Assembly: GCF_017302275.1 (NCBI RefSeq)
Contig: NZ_JAFLDR010000007.1
Span: 1-64,000, forward strand
Reading direction: 5' to 3'
DNA length: 64,000 bases
DNA from: Sulfuritalea sp.
GTDB taxonomy: Bacteria; Pseudomonadota; Gammaproteobacteria; Burkholderiales; Rhodocyclaceae
Positions within the stretch are counted from its first letter, which is position 1, and each line of letters starts with the position of its first letter. The notes beneath the pieces were generated by a model. That model did not search any database, had not been told where the DNA came from, and worked only from the letters and a program-made list of their open reading frames with translations. Of the stretch, positions 28,189-38,757 are shown piece after piece. The position numbers were made by a program, and so were the translations under genes.

Positions 28189-28727
28189 AGGTCATTCCCA
28201 CCGCAATCCCTGACGTGCTGATACTGGAGCCGAAGGTATTCGGCGATGATCGCGGCTTCTTCTTCGAGAGTTGGAACCGACGCAGCCTGGCCGAAGCCGG
28301 CATCGATGCGGATTTCGTGCAGGACAACCACTCCCGCTCGCAGAAGAACGTGCTGCGCGGCCTGCACTACCAGATCGAGCATGCCCAGGGCAAGCTGGTG
28401 CGCGTCACGGCTGGCGCCGTGTATGACGTCGCGGTCGACCTGCGCCGTTCCTCGCCCACCTTCGGCCAGTGGGTCGGCTTCGGGCTTTCCGCGGCCGACC
28501 ACCGCATGGCTTGGATACCTCCGGGTTTCGCCCATGGCTTCTACGTCATTTCGGACGCTGCGGAATTCCTCTACAAGACCACCGATTACTACAGCCCGGT
28601 GCACGAACGCACCCTGCAATGGAACGACCCGCAACTGGCGATTCCCTGGCCGCTCGATGGCGAGCCGTTGCTGGCTGGCAAGGACAAGACGGGTACGCCA
28701 TTGGCGTGTGCGGAGACCTTCGGGTGA
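28185..28727 (+). CDS. rfbC: dTDP-4-dehydrorhamnose 3,5-epimerase
   Basis: A 180-residue cupin-fold epimerase. Typical segments are [20 protein letters not shown], the catalytic His in [63 protein letters not shown] (with the Asp/His pair) and the Tyr region [20 protein letters not shown]. It overlaps rfbA by 4 bp. Confidence 0.97.
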   Translation: MKVIPTAIPDVLILEPKVFGDDRGFFFESWNRRSLAEAGIDADFVQDNHSRSQKNVLRGLHYQIEHAQGKLVRVTAGAVYDVAVDLRRSSPTFGQWVGFGLSAADHRMAWIPPGFAHGFYVISDAAEFLYKTTDYYSPVHERTLQWNDPQLAIPWPLDGEPLLAGKDKTGTPLACAETFG

Positions 28728-29590
28728 AGATGCTGGTCACCGGTTGTACCGGACAACTCGGTCGCGAATTGAAGCGTTCGCTGGCCTGCCTGGGCGAGGT
28801 AGTGGCCTGCGATCGGCAGCAACTTGACCTCGCCGATCCGGACGCACTGCGCTCCTCGGTCCGCGCCATTGCGCCGGACGCCATCATCAACGCCGCTGCC
28901 TACACGGCGGTCGACAAGGCCGAGAGTGATCCGGCGGCGGCGGACGCAATAAATGCCCTGGCGCCCGGCATCCTGGCTGAAGAAGCCAAGCGTCTCGGCG
29001 CGCTGCTGATCCACTATTCGACCGACTACGTTTTCGACGGCATCAAAGCCGCCGCCTACAACGAGGAAGACACTCCCGCGCCACTGTCAGCCTACGGCCG
29101 CAGCAAGCTGGCCGGCGAACGGGCGATCACCGCGAGCACTGCCCGCCACCTGATCTTTCGCACCAGCTGGGTCTATGGCCTGTATGGCGCGAACTTCATG
29201 AAAACCATGCTGCGCCTGGCACGCGAGCGCGACGAACTGCGCGTGGTCGACGACCAGGTCGGGGCACCGACCTGGTCCCGCCACCTGGCCGATGCCACGG
29301 CCCTGCTGCTCTCCCGCAGGGAAATACCCGACGGCCTGTTTCATCTCGCCGCTGCCGGCGAGACCAGCTGGCACGGTTATGCCGAAGCCATTTTTCGGGA
29401 AGCGCAGCGTGGCGGCCTGCTCGACAGGTCACCCGTCGTTCACCGTATCGCCAGCGCCGACTATCGCCTGCCGGCGCCACGCCCGGCCAACTCGCGCCTC
29501 GACTGCAGGCGCTTCCGCGTCACCTTCGGCGTCGCCCTGCCAGACTGGCGCATCGGCCTCGCCGATTGTCTCGCCGACGCACGATTCTGA
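28724..29590 (+). CDS. rfbD: dTDP-4-dehydrorhamnose reductase
   Basis: A 288-residue SDR enzyme, the last step to dTDP-L-rhamnose. NADPH motif MLVTGCTGQLGRELKRSL, INAAAYTAVDKAESDP, STDYVFDG, and catalytic AYGRSKLAGERAI are visible, with FRTSWVYGLYGANFMKTMLRLA. I use the GTG at 28724, which overlaps the rfbC stop as GTGA and gives the family start MKMLVTG; the ATG two codons later is a possible alternative. The end of the rfb operon; parE starts 25 bp after. Confidence 0.96.
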   Translation: MKMLVTGCTGQLGRELKRSLACLGEVVACDRQQLDLADPDALRSSVRAIAPDAIINAAAYTAVDKAESDPAAADAINALAPGILAEEAKRLGALLIHYSTDYVFDGIKAAAYNEEDTPAPLSAYGRSKLAGERAITASTARHLIFRTSWVYGLYGANFMKTMLRLARERDELRVVDDQVGAPTWSRHLADATALLLSRREIPDGLFHLAAAGETSWHGYAEAIFREAQRGGLLDRSPVVHRIASADYRLPAPRPANSRLDCRRFRVTFGVALPDWRIGLADCLADARF

Positions 29591-29615
29591 ATCCTTCCAC
29601 TGCCTCAAGGGAAAC

Positions 29616-31592
29616 ATGGCTGCAAGCCCCGCTTACGACGAATCCTCCTTCCGTGTCCTCAAGGGACTGGAGCCGGTGCGCGAGCGCCCCGGCATGTATA
29701 CCCGCACCGACTCGCCGGCGCACATCATCCAGGAGGTCATCGACAACTCCGCCGACGAGGCACTCGGCGGCCATGCGAAAAACCTCCACGTGCTGCTCCA
29801 CCTCGATGGCTCGATTACCGTCACCGACGACGGCCGCGGCATTCCGGTCGGCCTCCATCCCGACGAAAAAATACCGGTGGTGGTGCTGGCCTTCACGCGA
29901 CTGCATGCCGGCGGCAAGTTCGACAAGAACGCCGGCAACTCGGCCTATGCCTTCTCCGGCGGCCTGCATGGCGTCGGCGTCGCGGTGACCAATGCGCTGT
30001 CGACCCGTGTCTCGGTTGAAGTGCGGCGCGAAGGAAAAATCTGGACCATCGAATTTTCCGGCGGCGGCGAAGTCGTCGGCGCCCTCACCTCGGCCGGCAC
30101 CTGTGGCCGCCACAGCGGAACCCGCGTGCGGGTCTGGCCCGACCCGAAATACTTCGACACGCCGCGGGTGCCGCAGGCGGAGCTGGAACGGCTGCTACGC
30201 TCCAAGGCCGTGCTCTTGCCCGGCGTCAAGGTCAGCCTCGACATCGAGCAGGCCGACGGCAGCCTCGCCAGCAAGACCTGGAGCTATCCCGGCGGCCTGG
30301 CCGGCTACCTGGCCGAGCTGGCGGGTAATGCCGAAGCGGTCGCCCCGCTGTATGCCGCCGAGAAATACGCCGACGCCGACCACGCCGATTTCGCGCCCGG
30401 CGAGGGCGCCTCCTGGGCCATCGGCTGGCATGTCGAGTCGGTCGCCTCCGAGTCCTATGTCAACCTGATCCCGACCGTGGCCGGCGGCACGCACGAAGCG
30501 GGGCTGCGCGCCGGGGTCTTCGAAGCCGTCAGGTCCTTCATCGAGCACCGCGCCCTGCTGCCGCGCGGCGTCAAGCTCCAGCAGGACGACGTCTGCGGGC
30601 GCATGGCCTATGTGCTCTCGGCGCGCATCCTCGACCCGCAGTTCCAGGGTCAGGTCAAGGAAAAACTGAATTCGCGCGAAGCCGTCAAGCTGGTCTCCAG
30701 CATGATCCGCGACCCTTTCGAGATCTGGCTCAACCAGCATGTCGAGGCCGGCAAGGCGATCGCCGAGCTTTCCATCAAGCAGGCGCTGGCGCGGCAGAAG
30801 AATGCGCAGAAAGTCGAGAAGCGCAAGCAGTCCGGCGTCGCCGTGTTGCCGGGCAAGCTGTCCGACTGCGAATCGACCGACATCGCCGAGAACGAGCTGT
30901 TCCTGGTCGAGGGCGATTCCGCCGGCGGCTCGGCCAAAATGGCGCGCAACAAGGAGACCCAGGCCATCCTGCCCCTGCGCGGCAAGGTGCTCAATTCCTG
31001 GGAGGTGGAAGCCGGGCGTCTGTTCGCCAACAACGAGATCCACGACATCGCGGTGGCGCTGGGCGTGGACCCGCACGCCGCCGATGCCGAACCGGATTTC
31101 ACCAATCTGCGCTATGGCAAGGTCATCATCATGTCCGATGCCGACGTCGACGGCGCGCACATCCAGACCCTGCTGCTGACGCTGTTCTACCGCCACTTCC
31201 CGGCTCTTATCCGCCACGGCCATATCTACATCGCACAGCCGCCGCTGTATCGCATCGACGTCCCCGCTTCGGGCAAGAAACGCCCGGCACGCCGGCTGTA
31301 TGCACTGGACGAAGGCGAACTCGTCGCCATCAAGGATCGCCTGGTCAAGGAAGGCATCCGCGAGGATGCCGTCGAGGTCGGCCGCTTCAAGGGCCTGGGC
31401 GAAATGAATCCCGACCAGTTGCGCGAAACCGCGATGGCGCCGGCCACGCGCCGCGTCCTTCCCGTCACCGACCTCGCCACCGCGCGCGAGGACACCATGA
31501 AACTCTTCAACCTGCTGATGGGCAAGGGCGAAGCCTCCTCGCGCCGGACCTGGATGGAAGCCAACGGCCACCTCATCGAAGCGGATATCTGA
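29616..31592 (+). CDS. parE: DNA topoisomerase IV subunit B
   Basis: A 658-residue ATPase subunit of topoisomerase IV, which decatenates daughter chromosomes. GHKL ATPase motifs: [48 protein letters not shown] motifs: [38 protein letters not shown], and the conserved [22 protein letters not shown] 29616 gives [28 protein letters not shown]; a longer in-frame opening extends upstream into rfbD without family similarity. It is co-directional with parC, with a repeat pair between them. Confidence 0.97.
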   Translation: MAASPAYDESSFRVLKGLEPVRERPGMYTRTDSPAHIIQEVIDNSADEALGGHAKNLHVLLHLDGSITVTDDGRGIPVGLHPDEKIPVVVLAFTRLHAGGKFDKNAGNSAYAFSGGLHGVGVAVTNALSTRVSVEVRREGKIWTIEFSGGGEVVGALTSAGTCGRHSGTRVRVWPDPKYFDTPRVPQAELERLLRSKAVLLPGVKVSLDIEQADGSLASKTWSYPGGLAGYLAELAGNAEAVAPLYAAEKYADADHADFAPGEGASWAIGWHVESVASESYVNLIPTVAGGTHEAGLRAGVFEAVRSFIEHRALLPRGVKLQQDDVCGRMAYVLSARILDPQFQGQVKEKLNSREAVKLVSSMIRDPFEIWLNQHVEAGKAIAELSIKQALARQKNAQKVEKRKQSGVAVLPGKLSDCESTDIAENELFLVEGDSAGGSAKMARNKETQAILPLRGKVLNSWEVEAGRLFANNEIHDIAVALGVDPHAADAEPDFTNLRYGKVIIMSDADVDGAHIQTLLLTLFYRHFPALIRHGHIYIAQPPLYRIDVPASGKKRPARRLYALDEGELVAIKDRLVKEGIREDAVEVGRFKGLGEMNPDQLRETAMAPATRRVLPVTDLATAREDTMKLFNLLMGKGEASSRRTWMEANGHLIEADI

Positions 31593-31617
31593 GAAGGTGC
31601 CGATCAAGTGCCAAATT

Positions 31618-31687
31618 GTCATTCCGGCGAACGCCGGAATCCAGGAGAACCAAGGTGCTGGACACCGGCTTTCGCCGGTGTGACGGC
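31618..31687. repeat. REP-like inverted pair (BIME-type) between parE and parC
   Basis: Two hairpins in opposite orientation: ATTCCGGCGAACGCCGGAAT at 31621-31640 (9-bp stem) and ACACCGGCTTTCGCCGGTGT at 31662-31681 (8-bp stem). Each is bordered by TCA on one side and TCCAG on the other, as in the REP sequences common in GC-rich proteobacteria. No REP-associated transposase gene is visible here. Confidence 0.8.
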
Positions 31688-31714
31688 TTAAACAGTTTTT
31701 CCAAAGCAGCAATC

Positions 31715-34078
31715 ATGAACAACGAAACCCCCGATATGTTCGACGAGCCTCCCGGCGCCGAAACTCCACCACCCGCCGTACCGCCAGCGCCGACTCTTGA
31801 TTCACCCATGGGCGACGGCAGTTCGCTGCCGCTGGCCGCCTATGCCGAGCGTGCCTACCTGGCCTATGCCATGAGCGTAGTACGCGCGCGCGCCCTGCCC
31901 CAGGTCGAGGACGGCCTCAAGCCGGTGCAACGGCGGATCCTCCACGCCATGAACGAGATGCGCTTGGCGGCCAGCGCCAAGCATGTCAAGAGCGCGCGCG
32001 TGGTCGGCGACGTGATCGGCAAATACCACCCGCACGGCGACACCAGCGTCTATGACGCCATGGTGCGCGTGGCACAGGACTTCAGCCTGCGCTACCCGCT
32101 GGTCGACGGCCAGGGCAACTTCGGCTCGCGCGACGGCGACGGCGCCGCGGCGATGCGCTACACCGAATGCCGCCTGACGCCCTTCGCCGACCTGCTGCTG
32201 GGCGAGATCGATCGCGGCACGGTGGATTTCATCGCCAACTACGACGGCTCGATGACCGAGCCGCAACTAATGCCGGCGCGCCTGCCGATCGTGCTGCTCA
32301 ATGGCGCCTCGGGCATCGCCGTCGGCATGGCCACCGAGATCCCGCCGCACAACCTGCGCGAAGTTGCCGAGGCGGCGCGCCTGCTGATCAGGAAGCCGGA
32401 AGCCATGCTCGAAGAGGTACTGGCGGTGATGCCGGGACCGGATTTCCCCGGCGGCGGCCAGCTCATTTCGACCTCAGCCGACATCCGCGACGCCTACGCC
32501 AACGGTCGCGGTTCATTGCGCATGCGCGCGCGCTGGCGCATCGAGGAGCTCGCGCGCGGCCAGTGGCGCGTGATCGTTTACGAACTGCCGCATGGAGTCT
32601 CGGTCGCCCAGGTGCTGTCGGAAATCGAAGGCCTGACCAACCCGCAACCGCGCGCTGGCAAGAAGGATGTCAGCCAGGAACAGAAAAACCTGAAAACGCT
32701 GGTGCTCGGCGTACTCGACAGCGTGCGCGACGAATCCAGCGACCAGCAGGCGGTGCGCATCATGCTGGAGCCGAAGAGCTCGCGCATCCCGCAGGACGAG
32801 TTCATGGCCGTGCTGCTGGCGCATACCAGCCTCGAAGCCAGCGTGTCGGTCAACCTGACCATGGTCGGCCGCGACGGACGGCCGCAGCAGAAGAACCTGC
32901 TCAACATCCTCCACGAATGGATCGCCTTCCGCTTCGCCACGGTCGAGCGGCGCAGCCGCCATCGCCTCGCCGAGGTGCTGCGCCGCGTGCATATCCTCGA
33001 AGGGCGCATGACGGTGTTCCTGCGCATCGAGGAAGTGATCAAGTGCATCCGCGAATCGGACGAACCCAAGCCGGACCTGATGGCGCGCTTCGGCCTTACC
33101 GAAGTCCAGGCCGAGGACATCCTGGAAATCCGCCTGCGCCAATTGGCCCGCCTTGAAGGCATCCGCATCGAGAAGGAACTGGGCGACCTGCGCACCGAAC
33201 ACGGCCAGCTGAACAAGCTGCTCGACTCGCGCAGCGAAATGACGAAGCTGATCCAGAAGGAAATCAACGACGACGCCAAGCGCTTCGGCGACGAACGGCG
33301 TACCTTGCTGGAAGCCGTGACGCCGATCTCTCAAGGCGAAATTTCCGTGCCCGACGAGCCGGTCACCGTGATCATCTCGAAGAACGGCTGGGTACGCTCG
33401 CGCCAGGGCCACGGCATCGACCCGGCCAGCATCACCTACAAGACCGGCGACTTCCCCTGGCTGGTGGCGGAGGCCCGCACCGTCTGGCCGCTGATCGTGA
33501 TCGACAGCAACGGGCGCAGTTACAGCGTCAAGATCTCCGACCTGCCGGGCGGCCGCGGCGACGGCGCCCCGCTCAACACCATGATCGACCTGCAGGAGGG
33601 CGGCAAGCTGGCCCAGGTGCTGACCGCTGCGCCGGATAGCAAGTACCTGGTGGCCGGCACCCAGGGCTACGGTTTCGTCGCCACCGTCGGCGACATGGTC
33701 TCCCGCAACAAGGCCGGCAAGGCCTTCCTGTCGCTCGAGAAAAGCGAGGCGCCGCTGCCGCCGGCCGCGGTCATCGGCGCCAGCGTGGCCGTGCTCACCC
33801 GCGCCGGCCGCCTGCTGATCTTCGCGCTGGCGGAGCTCAAGGAAATGGGCAAGGGCAAGGGCCTCATGCTGATCGACCTGGTAAAGGACGACGAGGTGGT
33901 CGGCGTTGTCGTGAGCAACGGCCAGGCGCTATCGATCGGCGGCAGCGGTCGCGGCGGAAAGCCCGCGCAGCAGGCGCTCGATGCGCGCTCCCAGGCGGGC
34001 TACAGGGCTGCGCGCGCACGCCGCGGGCAGGAAATTTCGCTCAAATTTAAACCCCTGAGCCTCCTGCTTGACAGTTAG
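31715..34078 (+). CDS. parC: DNA topoisomerase IV subunit A
   Basis: A 787-residue breakage-reunion subunit. The winged-helix core carries [15 protein letters not shown], the quinolone-region loop [20 protein letters not shown] and the catalytic Tyr in [18 protein letters not shown]; the tower/coiled coil and a degenerate C-terminal beta-pinwheel follow ([41 protein letters not shown]). At the position equal to E. coli ParC Ser80 it has Thr, and at Glu84 it has Asp. ATG 31715 gives [16 protein letters not shown], with a Pro-rich lead before the core. Confidence 0.97.
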   Translation: MNNETPDMFDEPPGAETPPPAVPPAPTLDSPMGDGSSLPLAAYAERAYLAYAMSVVRARALPQVEDGLKPVQRRILHAMNEMRLAASAKHVKSARVVGDVIGKYHPHGDTSVYDAMVRVAQDFSLRYPLVDGQGNFGSRDGDGAAAMRYTECRLTPFADLLLGEIDRGTVDFIANYDGSMTEPQLMPARLPIVLLNGASGIAVGMATEIPPHNLREVAEAARLLIRKPEAMLEEVLAVMPGPDFPGGGQLISTSADIRDAYANGRGSLRMRARWRIEELARGQWRVIVYELPHGVSVAQVLSEIEGLTNPQPRAGKKDVSQEQKNLKTLVLGVLDSVRDESSDQQAVRIMLEPKSSRIPQDEFMAVLLAHTSLEASVSVNLTMVGRDGRPQQKNLLNILHEWIAFRFATVERRSRHRLAEVLRRVHILEGRMTVFLRIEEVIKCIRESDEPKPDLMARFGLTEVQAEDILEIRLRQLARLEGIRIEKELGDLRTEHGQLNKLLDSRSEMTKLIQKEINDDAKRFGDERRTLLEAVTPISQGEISVPDEPVTVIISKNGWVRSRQGHGIDPASITYKTGDFPWLVAEARTVWPLIVIDSNGRSYSVKISDLPGGRGDGAPLNTMIDLQEGGKLAQVLTAAPDSKYLVAGTQGYGFVATVGDMVSRNKAGKAFLSLEKSEAPLPPAAVIGASVAVLTRAGRLLIFALAELKEMGKGKGLMLIDLVKDDEVVGVVVSNGQALSIGGSGRGGKPAQQALDARSQAGYRAARARRGQEISLKFKPLSLLLDS

Positions 34079-34165
34079 TCGTTGATGCTAGAATCCTCAA
34101 CGAACCAGCCTAACGGTCTCGCTCCGCGGTCGCCCGCGACGCGCACCGCCCACGGAGAATAAAAA

Positions 34166-34303
34166 ATGCTTTTCATCCTTTACTACGTCATCGCCATCGT
34201 CGTGCTGGTCATGCACTTCACCGGAGCGCTGGCCCGCTACAACATGGAATGGCTGATCCTGGTTCTCGCGGTCACGGTTTTCCCGGCGGTCATCTACCTC
34301 TAG
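34166..34303 (+). CDS. Small membrane protein, 45 aa
   Basis: A short open frame with a good ribosome binding site (CGGAGAAT, 8-9 bases before the ATG): MLFILYYVIAIVVLVMHFTG, then ALARYNMEWLILVLAVTVFP and a short end. It has two hydrophobic segments (about residues 2-18 and 29-44) with a short polar turn, and can form a helical hairpin in the inner membrane. It lies alone between parC and the convergent thrC. I do not recognise a family. The coding call rests on the RBS, hydrophobicity and stop position. Confidence 0.6.
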   Translation: MLFILYYVIAIVVLVMHFTGALARYNMEWLILVLAVTVFPAVIYL

Positions 34304-34352
34304 CCCCGGATCGCCGTAGCGCCGGCGCCGACTTCCTGCAGCGCCGCCCGCC

Positions 34353-35780
34353 TCAGCAATGGCGGACAATGATTGCCTTGACCTGATCCACCTCGGCGTC
34401 GACCACTTCGACGCGTTGCGGCAGGTCCTCGATGCCCTCCAGCTCCTTAGGCCGTACCGGTTCGCGGCCCAGCGCCTCGAGTATCGTTTCGGTGAACTTG
34501 ACCGGCTGCGCGGTCTCCAGCACGATCATCGGCAGCCCGGGTTCGCGATGCTCGCGCGCCACCTTTACGCCATCGGCGGTGTGCGTGTCGATCATCACCT
34601 GATGGCACTTCCAGACGTCGCGGATGGTCGCGATCCGGTCCGCATGCAGGCTGCGTCCGGAAACGATGCCATAGTCCGGCAGGGCGGAAAAATACGGCGT
34701 GCCCCGCAGGTCGAAGGAGCCGCCGGCATCCACCGCGCGCCACAGGTCGCGCACCTTGCCGGCATCGCGGCCGACCAGGTCGAAGACAAAGCGCTCGAAG
34801 TTGGAGGCCTTGGAAATGTCCATCGACGGGCTCGAGGTGACATGTGTTTCCGCCGTCACGCGCGGCCGATAGACCCCGGTGCGGAAGAACTCGTCGAGCA
34901 CGTCGTTTTCATTGGTCGCCAGCACCAGGCGGGCGATCGGCAGGCCCATCATGCGCGCGATGTGGCCGGCGCAGATGTTGCCGAAATTGCCGGAGGGCAC
35001 GCAAAACGCCACTTCCTGGTCGTTCGACGCGGTGGCGGCAAAATAGCCCTTGAAGTAATACACCACCTGGGCCATGACGCGCGCCCAGTTGATCGAGTTC
35101 ACCGCGCCGATGCGGTAGCGCGCCTTGAATCCGGCATCATTCGACACTGCTTTGACGATGTCCTGGGCGTCGTCGAACATGCCGCGCACGGCAATGTTGA
35201 ATATGTTCGGATCCTGCAGCGAGAACATCTGCGCGCGCTGAAAGGCGCTCATCTTGCCCTCGGGGGACAGCATGAAGACCTTGACCCGCTGCTTGCCGCG
35301 CATCGCGTACTCGGCGGCCGAACCGGTGTCGCCCGAGGTGGCGCCGAGGATGTTGATGGTCTCACCGCGCTTTTCCAGCACGTACTCGAAGAGGTGGCCG
35401 AGCAGCTGCATGGCCATGTCCTTGAACGCCAGTGTCGGCCCGTTGGACAGTTCGAGCAGGTGGAAGCCGGGTTCCAGCGTGGTCAGCGGCGTGATGTCGC
35501 CGGCGTCGCGACCCGGCCGGCAGTGGCGGTAGACGTTGGCCGAATAGGTGCGATCGGCCAGCATCTTGAGGTCGCAGGCCGGAATGTCGTCGACGAACTT
35601 CTGCAGGATCGACAGGGCCAGCGCATGGTAGGGCAAGCCGCGCCATTCGGCGAGCTCGGTCGCGCTGACCTGCGGATAGATGCCAGGCAGGTAGAGCCCG
35701 CCGTCCGGCGCCAGGCCGCCCAGCAGGATGTCGCAGAAGCTTTGTGCCGGCGCCTCGCCGCGGGTGGAGATGTATTTCAT
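34353..35780 (-). CDS. thrC: Threonine synthase
   Basis: A 475-residue PLP enzyme (long, yeast/E. coli-type) that turns O-phosphohomoserine into threonine. N-terminal MKYISTRGEAPAQSFCDILLGGLAPDGGLYLP, PLP-lysine region ELSNGPTLAFKDMAMQLLG, phosphate loop ILGATSGDTGSAAEYAM, and VPSGNFGNICAGHIARMMGLP are all present. It starts 1 bp after hom, so the two form a hom-thrC operon for threonine biosynthesis. Confidence 0.97.
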   Translation of the reverse strand: MKYISTRGEAPAQSFCDILLGGLAPDGGLYLPGIYPQVSATELAEWRGLPYHALALSILQKFVDDIPACDLKMLADRTYSANVYRHCRPGRDAGDITPLTTLEPGFHLLELSNGPTLAFKDMAMQLLGHLFEYVLEKRGETINILGATSGDTGSAAEYAMRGKQRVKVFMLSPEGKMSAFQRAQMFSLQDPNIFNIAVRGMFDDAQDIVKAVSNDAGFKARYRIGAVNSINWARVMAQVVYYFKGYFAATASNDQEVAFCVPSGNFGNICAGHIARMMGLPIARLVLATNENDVLDEFFRTGVYRPRVTAETHVTSSPSMDISKASNFERFVFDLVGRDAGKVRDLWRAVDAGGSFDLRGTPYFSALPDYGIVSGRSLHADRIATIRDVWKCHQVMIDTHTADGVKVAREHREPGLPMIVLETAQPVKFTETILEALGREPVRPKELEGIEDLPQRVEVVDAEVDQVKAIIVRHC

Positions 35781-35781
35781 C

Positions 35782-37092
35782 TCAGCCCAGTTCTTCCATG
35801 CGCAGCCGGATCACCTTCTTGCTTACCACCGGCAGAGCCTCGATCTTCACGATGGCCGCATCGACATTCCTTTCGCGCGTGACGTGGGTCAGCATGATGA
35901 TGTCGGTCTGCGATTCACCCTCGCCCGGTTCGCGCTGGATCATGGCATCGATCGAGATCTGCTGGTCGGCCAGTATCCGGGTGATGTCGGCCAGCACTCC
36001 CGGCTTGTCCTCGACACGCAGGCGCAGGTAGTAGCTGGTTTCCACCTCGGACAGCGGCAGGATAGGCGTGTTTTCCATGGCGTCGGGCTGGAAGGCCAGG
36101 TGCGGCACGCGGTTTTCGGGGTCGGCGGTATGCATGCGCGTGACATCGACCAGGTCGGCAATCACCGCCGAAGCGGTCGGCTCGGCGCCGGCGCCCTTGC
36201 CGTAGTAGAGCGTGGCGCCGACGGCATCGCCCTGCACCAGAACCGCATTCATGGCGCCCTCGACGTTGGCGATCAGGCGCCTGGCCGGGATCAGGGTCGG
36301 ATGCACGCGCAGTTCCACGCCCTCCGCACGGCGGCGCGTGATGCCGAGCAGCTTGATTCGGTAGCCGAGCTGTTCGGCGTACTTGATGTCGTCGGCATCG
36401 AGCTTGCTGATGCCTTCCACGTGCGCCTTGTCGAACTGCATCGGGATGCCGAAGGCCAGCGCCGAGAGGATGGTGATCTTGTGGGCGGCATCGACGCCCT
36501 CGATGTCGAAGGTCGGATCGGCCTCGGCATAGCCCAGGCGCTGCGTCTCCTTGAGCACGACGTCGAAGGGCAGGCCCTTGTCGCGCATTTCCGACAGTAT
36601 GAAGTTGGTGGTGCCGTTGATGATGCCGGCGATCCACTGGATGCGGTTGGCGGTCAATCCCTCGCGCAGCGCCTTGATGATCGGAATCCCGCCAGCCACC
36701 GCCGCCTCGAAGGCAACCATGACGCCCTGCTTGCTGGCCGCGGCGAAAATCTCGTTGCCATGTACCGCGAGCAGCGCCTTGTTGGCGGTCACCACATGCT
36801 TGCCGTTGGCGATGGCCTTCAGCACCAGTTCCCGGGCAATGCCGTAGCCACCGATCAGTTCGATGACGATGTCGATCTCCGGGTCGGACACCACCGAGAA
36901 GGCATCGTCCGTCACCTGTGCCCGGCCGGCCGTGACCTGGCGCGCGAGTTCCAGGTTCTTGTCGGCGACCTTGGTGATGCGGATCGGCCGCCCGGCGCGG
37001 CGGGTGATCTCGGCTTCGTTGCGCGCCAGCACGTTGAAGGTACCGCCACCGACGGTGCCGATGCCGAGGAGTCCTACGCTGATAGGTTTCAT
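35782..37092 (-). CDS. hom: Homoserine dehydrogenase
   Basis: A 436-residue enzyme: NAD(P) motif SVGLLGIGTVGGGTFNVL, the catalytic domain with KHVVTANKALLAVHG, AGGIPIIKALREGL, GIINGTTNFILSEM and GYAEADPTFDIEGVDAAHKITILSALAFG, and a C-terminal ACT domain (YYLRLRVEDKPGVLADITRILADQQISIDAMIQRE), which usually gives feedback inhibition by threonine. ATG 37092 (MKPISVGLLG) was chosen over an in-frame ATG 36 codons upstream inside the GNAT gene. It overlaps the GNAT gene by 4 bp. Confidence 0.97.
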   Translation of the reverse strand: MKPISVGLLGIGTVGGGTFNVLARNEAEITRRAGRPIRITKVADKNLELARQVTAGRAQVTDDAFSVVSDPEIDIVIELIGGYGIARELVLKAIANGKHVVTANKALLAVHGNEIFAAASKQGVMVAFEAAVAGGIPIIKALREGLTANRIQWIAGIINGTTNFILSEMRDKGLPFDVVLKETQRLGYAEADPTFDIEGVDAAHKITILSALAFGIPMQFDKAHVEGISKLDADDIKYAEQLGYRIKLLGITRRRAEGVELRVHPTLIPARRLIANVEGAMNAVLVQGDAVGATLYYGKGAGAEPTASAVIADLVDVTRMHTADPENRVPHLAFQPDAMENTPILPLSEVETSYYLRLRVEDKPGVLADITRILADQQISIDAMIQREPGEGESQTDIIMLTHVTRERNVDAAIVKIEALPVVSKKVIRLRMEELG

Positions 37093-37541
37093 GTCAAGTT
37101 TTTCCTGAAGCAGAAAGCCGGGATCACCATGCCTTCGCGAAAATAGAAGCGGTGGGCACCGGTCCGCTGGGTGCCCGAATCGAGTGCCAGAACATCGCAC
37201 TGCAAGTTGCGCGCATGTCGCTCCAGATGATGAAACAACGCCCGGCCGACTCCCCGCGAGCGATGCGCCGCATCGGTCACCAGGTCATCGACATACAAGC
37301 GGCGCCCCTCGTAGGTGTTCTCGATCAGACGCCAAACTGCAACGCCGCGCACGGCCTGCGCCTCCGTCGCCACGCTCATGCGCCCGCCGTTGGCAAACAC
37401 CACGCGCAAGCGCCCGGCATAGTCGGCCGGCAGCCCGTCACGCAGTTGCCGATGCACCGGCTCGGCACGCGACAGCCATTCCTGCTCGACCAGGCTGCCA
37501 TCGCCGCCGGTCACGTCGAGCACGGCCAGCTCAGGTGCCAT
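37089..37541 (-). CDS. GNAT family N-acetyltransferase
   Basis: A 150-residue GNAT protein. The acetyl-CoA binding motif A is VDDLVTDAAHRSRGVGRALFHHLERHARNLQC, and the C-terminal motif is TGAHRFYFREGMVIPAFCFRKNL. The substrate is unknown. The ATG at 37541 overlaps the end of alaA by 11 bp, and the gene overlaps hom by 4 bp, so alaA-GNAT-hom-thrC is one transcription unit. A role in amino-acid metabolism or detoxification is suggested only by this context. Confidence 0.88.
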   Translation of the reverse strand: MAPELAVLDVTGGDGSLVEQEWLSRAEPVHRQLRDGLPADYAGRLRVVFANGGRMSVATEAQAVRGVAVWRLIENTYEGRRLYVDDLVTDAAHRSRGVGRALFHHLERHARNLQCDVLALDSGTQRTGAHRFYFREGMVIPAFCFRKNLT

Positions 37542-38757
37542 GACGCTTGCGATAGCCTTCGAGAAAGCGTGCGATGCGGCCGACGGCTTCGCGCAGGTCG
37601 TCCTCATGCGGCAGGAAGACGAGCCGGAAATGGTCGGGATGCGGCCAGTTGAAGCCCGTGCCCTGGACCAGCAACACTTTTTCCTGCGCCAGCAGCTCGG
37701 CGATGAACTCCTGGTCATCAGAAATCGGATACAGCTTCGGATCCAGGCGCGGAAACATGTACAGGGTGGCCTTGGGCTTGACGCAGCTGACGCCGGGGAT
37801 CGCGGTGATCAACTCATGGGCGACGTCGCGCTGGCGGCACATGCGACCGCCCGGCGCGACCAGGTCGTCGATGCTCTGGTAGCCGCCCAGGGCCGTCTGG
37901 ATGCCCCACTGGCCCGGCACGTTGGCGCACAGGCGCATCGAAGCCAGCATGTCGAGGCCGTCGATGTAGTCGCGCGCATGCTTCTTTTCGCCGGAGACGA
38001 TCATCCAGCCGGCACGGTAGCCGCAGGAACGGTAATTCTTCGACAGGCCGTTGAAGGTGATGGTCAGGACATCCTCTGACAGGGCACCAATCGACGTATG
38101 GCTCGCGCCGTCGTAAAGCACCTTGTCATAGACCTCGTCGGCATAGATGATCAGGTCGTTCTGCCGCGCGATCTCGATGATCTCCTTCAGCACTTCGTCG
38201 GGATACAGCGCCCCGGTCGGGTTGTTGGGGTTGATGATGACGATGGCGCGGGTCTGCGGCGTGATCTTGGCGCGGATGTCGGCCAGGTCGGGCAGCCAGC
38301 CGGCGCCTTCGTCGCACAGGTAATGGCGCGGCGTGCCGCCGGACAGGCTGACGGCAGCGGTCCACAGCGGATAATCGGGGGCCGGGACCAGGACCTCGTC
38401 ACCGCTGTCGAGCAAGGCGTTCATCGCCATCACGATCAGTTCCGAGACGCCGTTGCCGATGTAGATGTCCTCGATGCCGACGCCCTTGATGTGCTTCTGC
38501 TGCGTGTAGTGCATCACCGCCTTGCGTGCCGAGAAAATTCCCTTGGAATCGACATAGCCGGCCGCGTTGGGTAGGTTGCGGATCATGTCCTGCTGGATTT
38601 CCTCGGGGGAATCGAAGCCGAAGGCGGCGAGATTGCCGATGTTCAGCTTGATGATCTTGTGACCTTCCTCTTCCATTTGCCGCGCGCGGGCCAGCACGGG
38701 CCCGCGAATGTCGTAACAGACGTTGGCGAGCTTGGCGGATTTGTTTACTGGCTGCAT
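37531..38757 (-). CDS. alaA: Glutamate-pyruvate aminotransferase AlaA
   Basis: A 408-residue class I aminotransferase, very close by eye to E. coli AlaA throughout (MQPVNKSAKLANVCYDIRGPVLARA, KLNIGNLAAFGFDSPEEI, DIYIGNGVSELIVMAMNALLDSGDEVLVPAPDYPLWTAAVSLSGG, GLDMLASMRLCANVPGQWGIQTALGGYQSI). The PLP Lys is in TFNGLSKNYRSCGYRAGW. It forms alanine from pyruvate and glutamate. ATG 38757 follows AAAGGACGG. It heads the threonine-pathway transcription unit. Confidence 0.94.
   Translation of the reverse strand: MQPVNKSAKLANVCYDIRGPVLARARQMEEEGHKIIKLNIGNLAAFGFDSPEEIQQDMIRNLPNAAGYVDSKGIFSARKAVMHYTQQKHIKGVGIEDIYIGNGVSELIVMAMNALLDSGDEVLVPAPDYPLWTAAVSLSGGTPRHYLCDEGAGWLPDLADIRAKITPQTRAIVIINPNNPTGALYPDEVLKEIIEIARQNDLIIYADEVYDKVLYDGASHTSIGALSEDVLTITFNGLSKNYRSCGYRAGWMIVSGEKKHARDYIDGLDMLASMRLCANVPGQWGIQTALGGYQSIDDLVAPGGRMCRQRDVAHELITAIPGVSCVKPKATLYMFPRLDPKLYPISDDQEFIAELLAQEKVLLVQGTGFNWPHPDHFRLVFLPHEDDLREAVGRIARFLEGYRKRHGT

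Noticed and set aside
34359..35882. 507-codon open frame antisense to thrC
   Set aside because: It mirrors thrC codon by codon in a GC-rich genome, has no recognisable domain or RBS, and thrC is certain. Similar long antisense frames opposite nusA, pnp, infB, the monooxygenase and the acetoacetyl-CoA ligase were rejected for the same reason.
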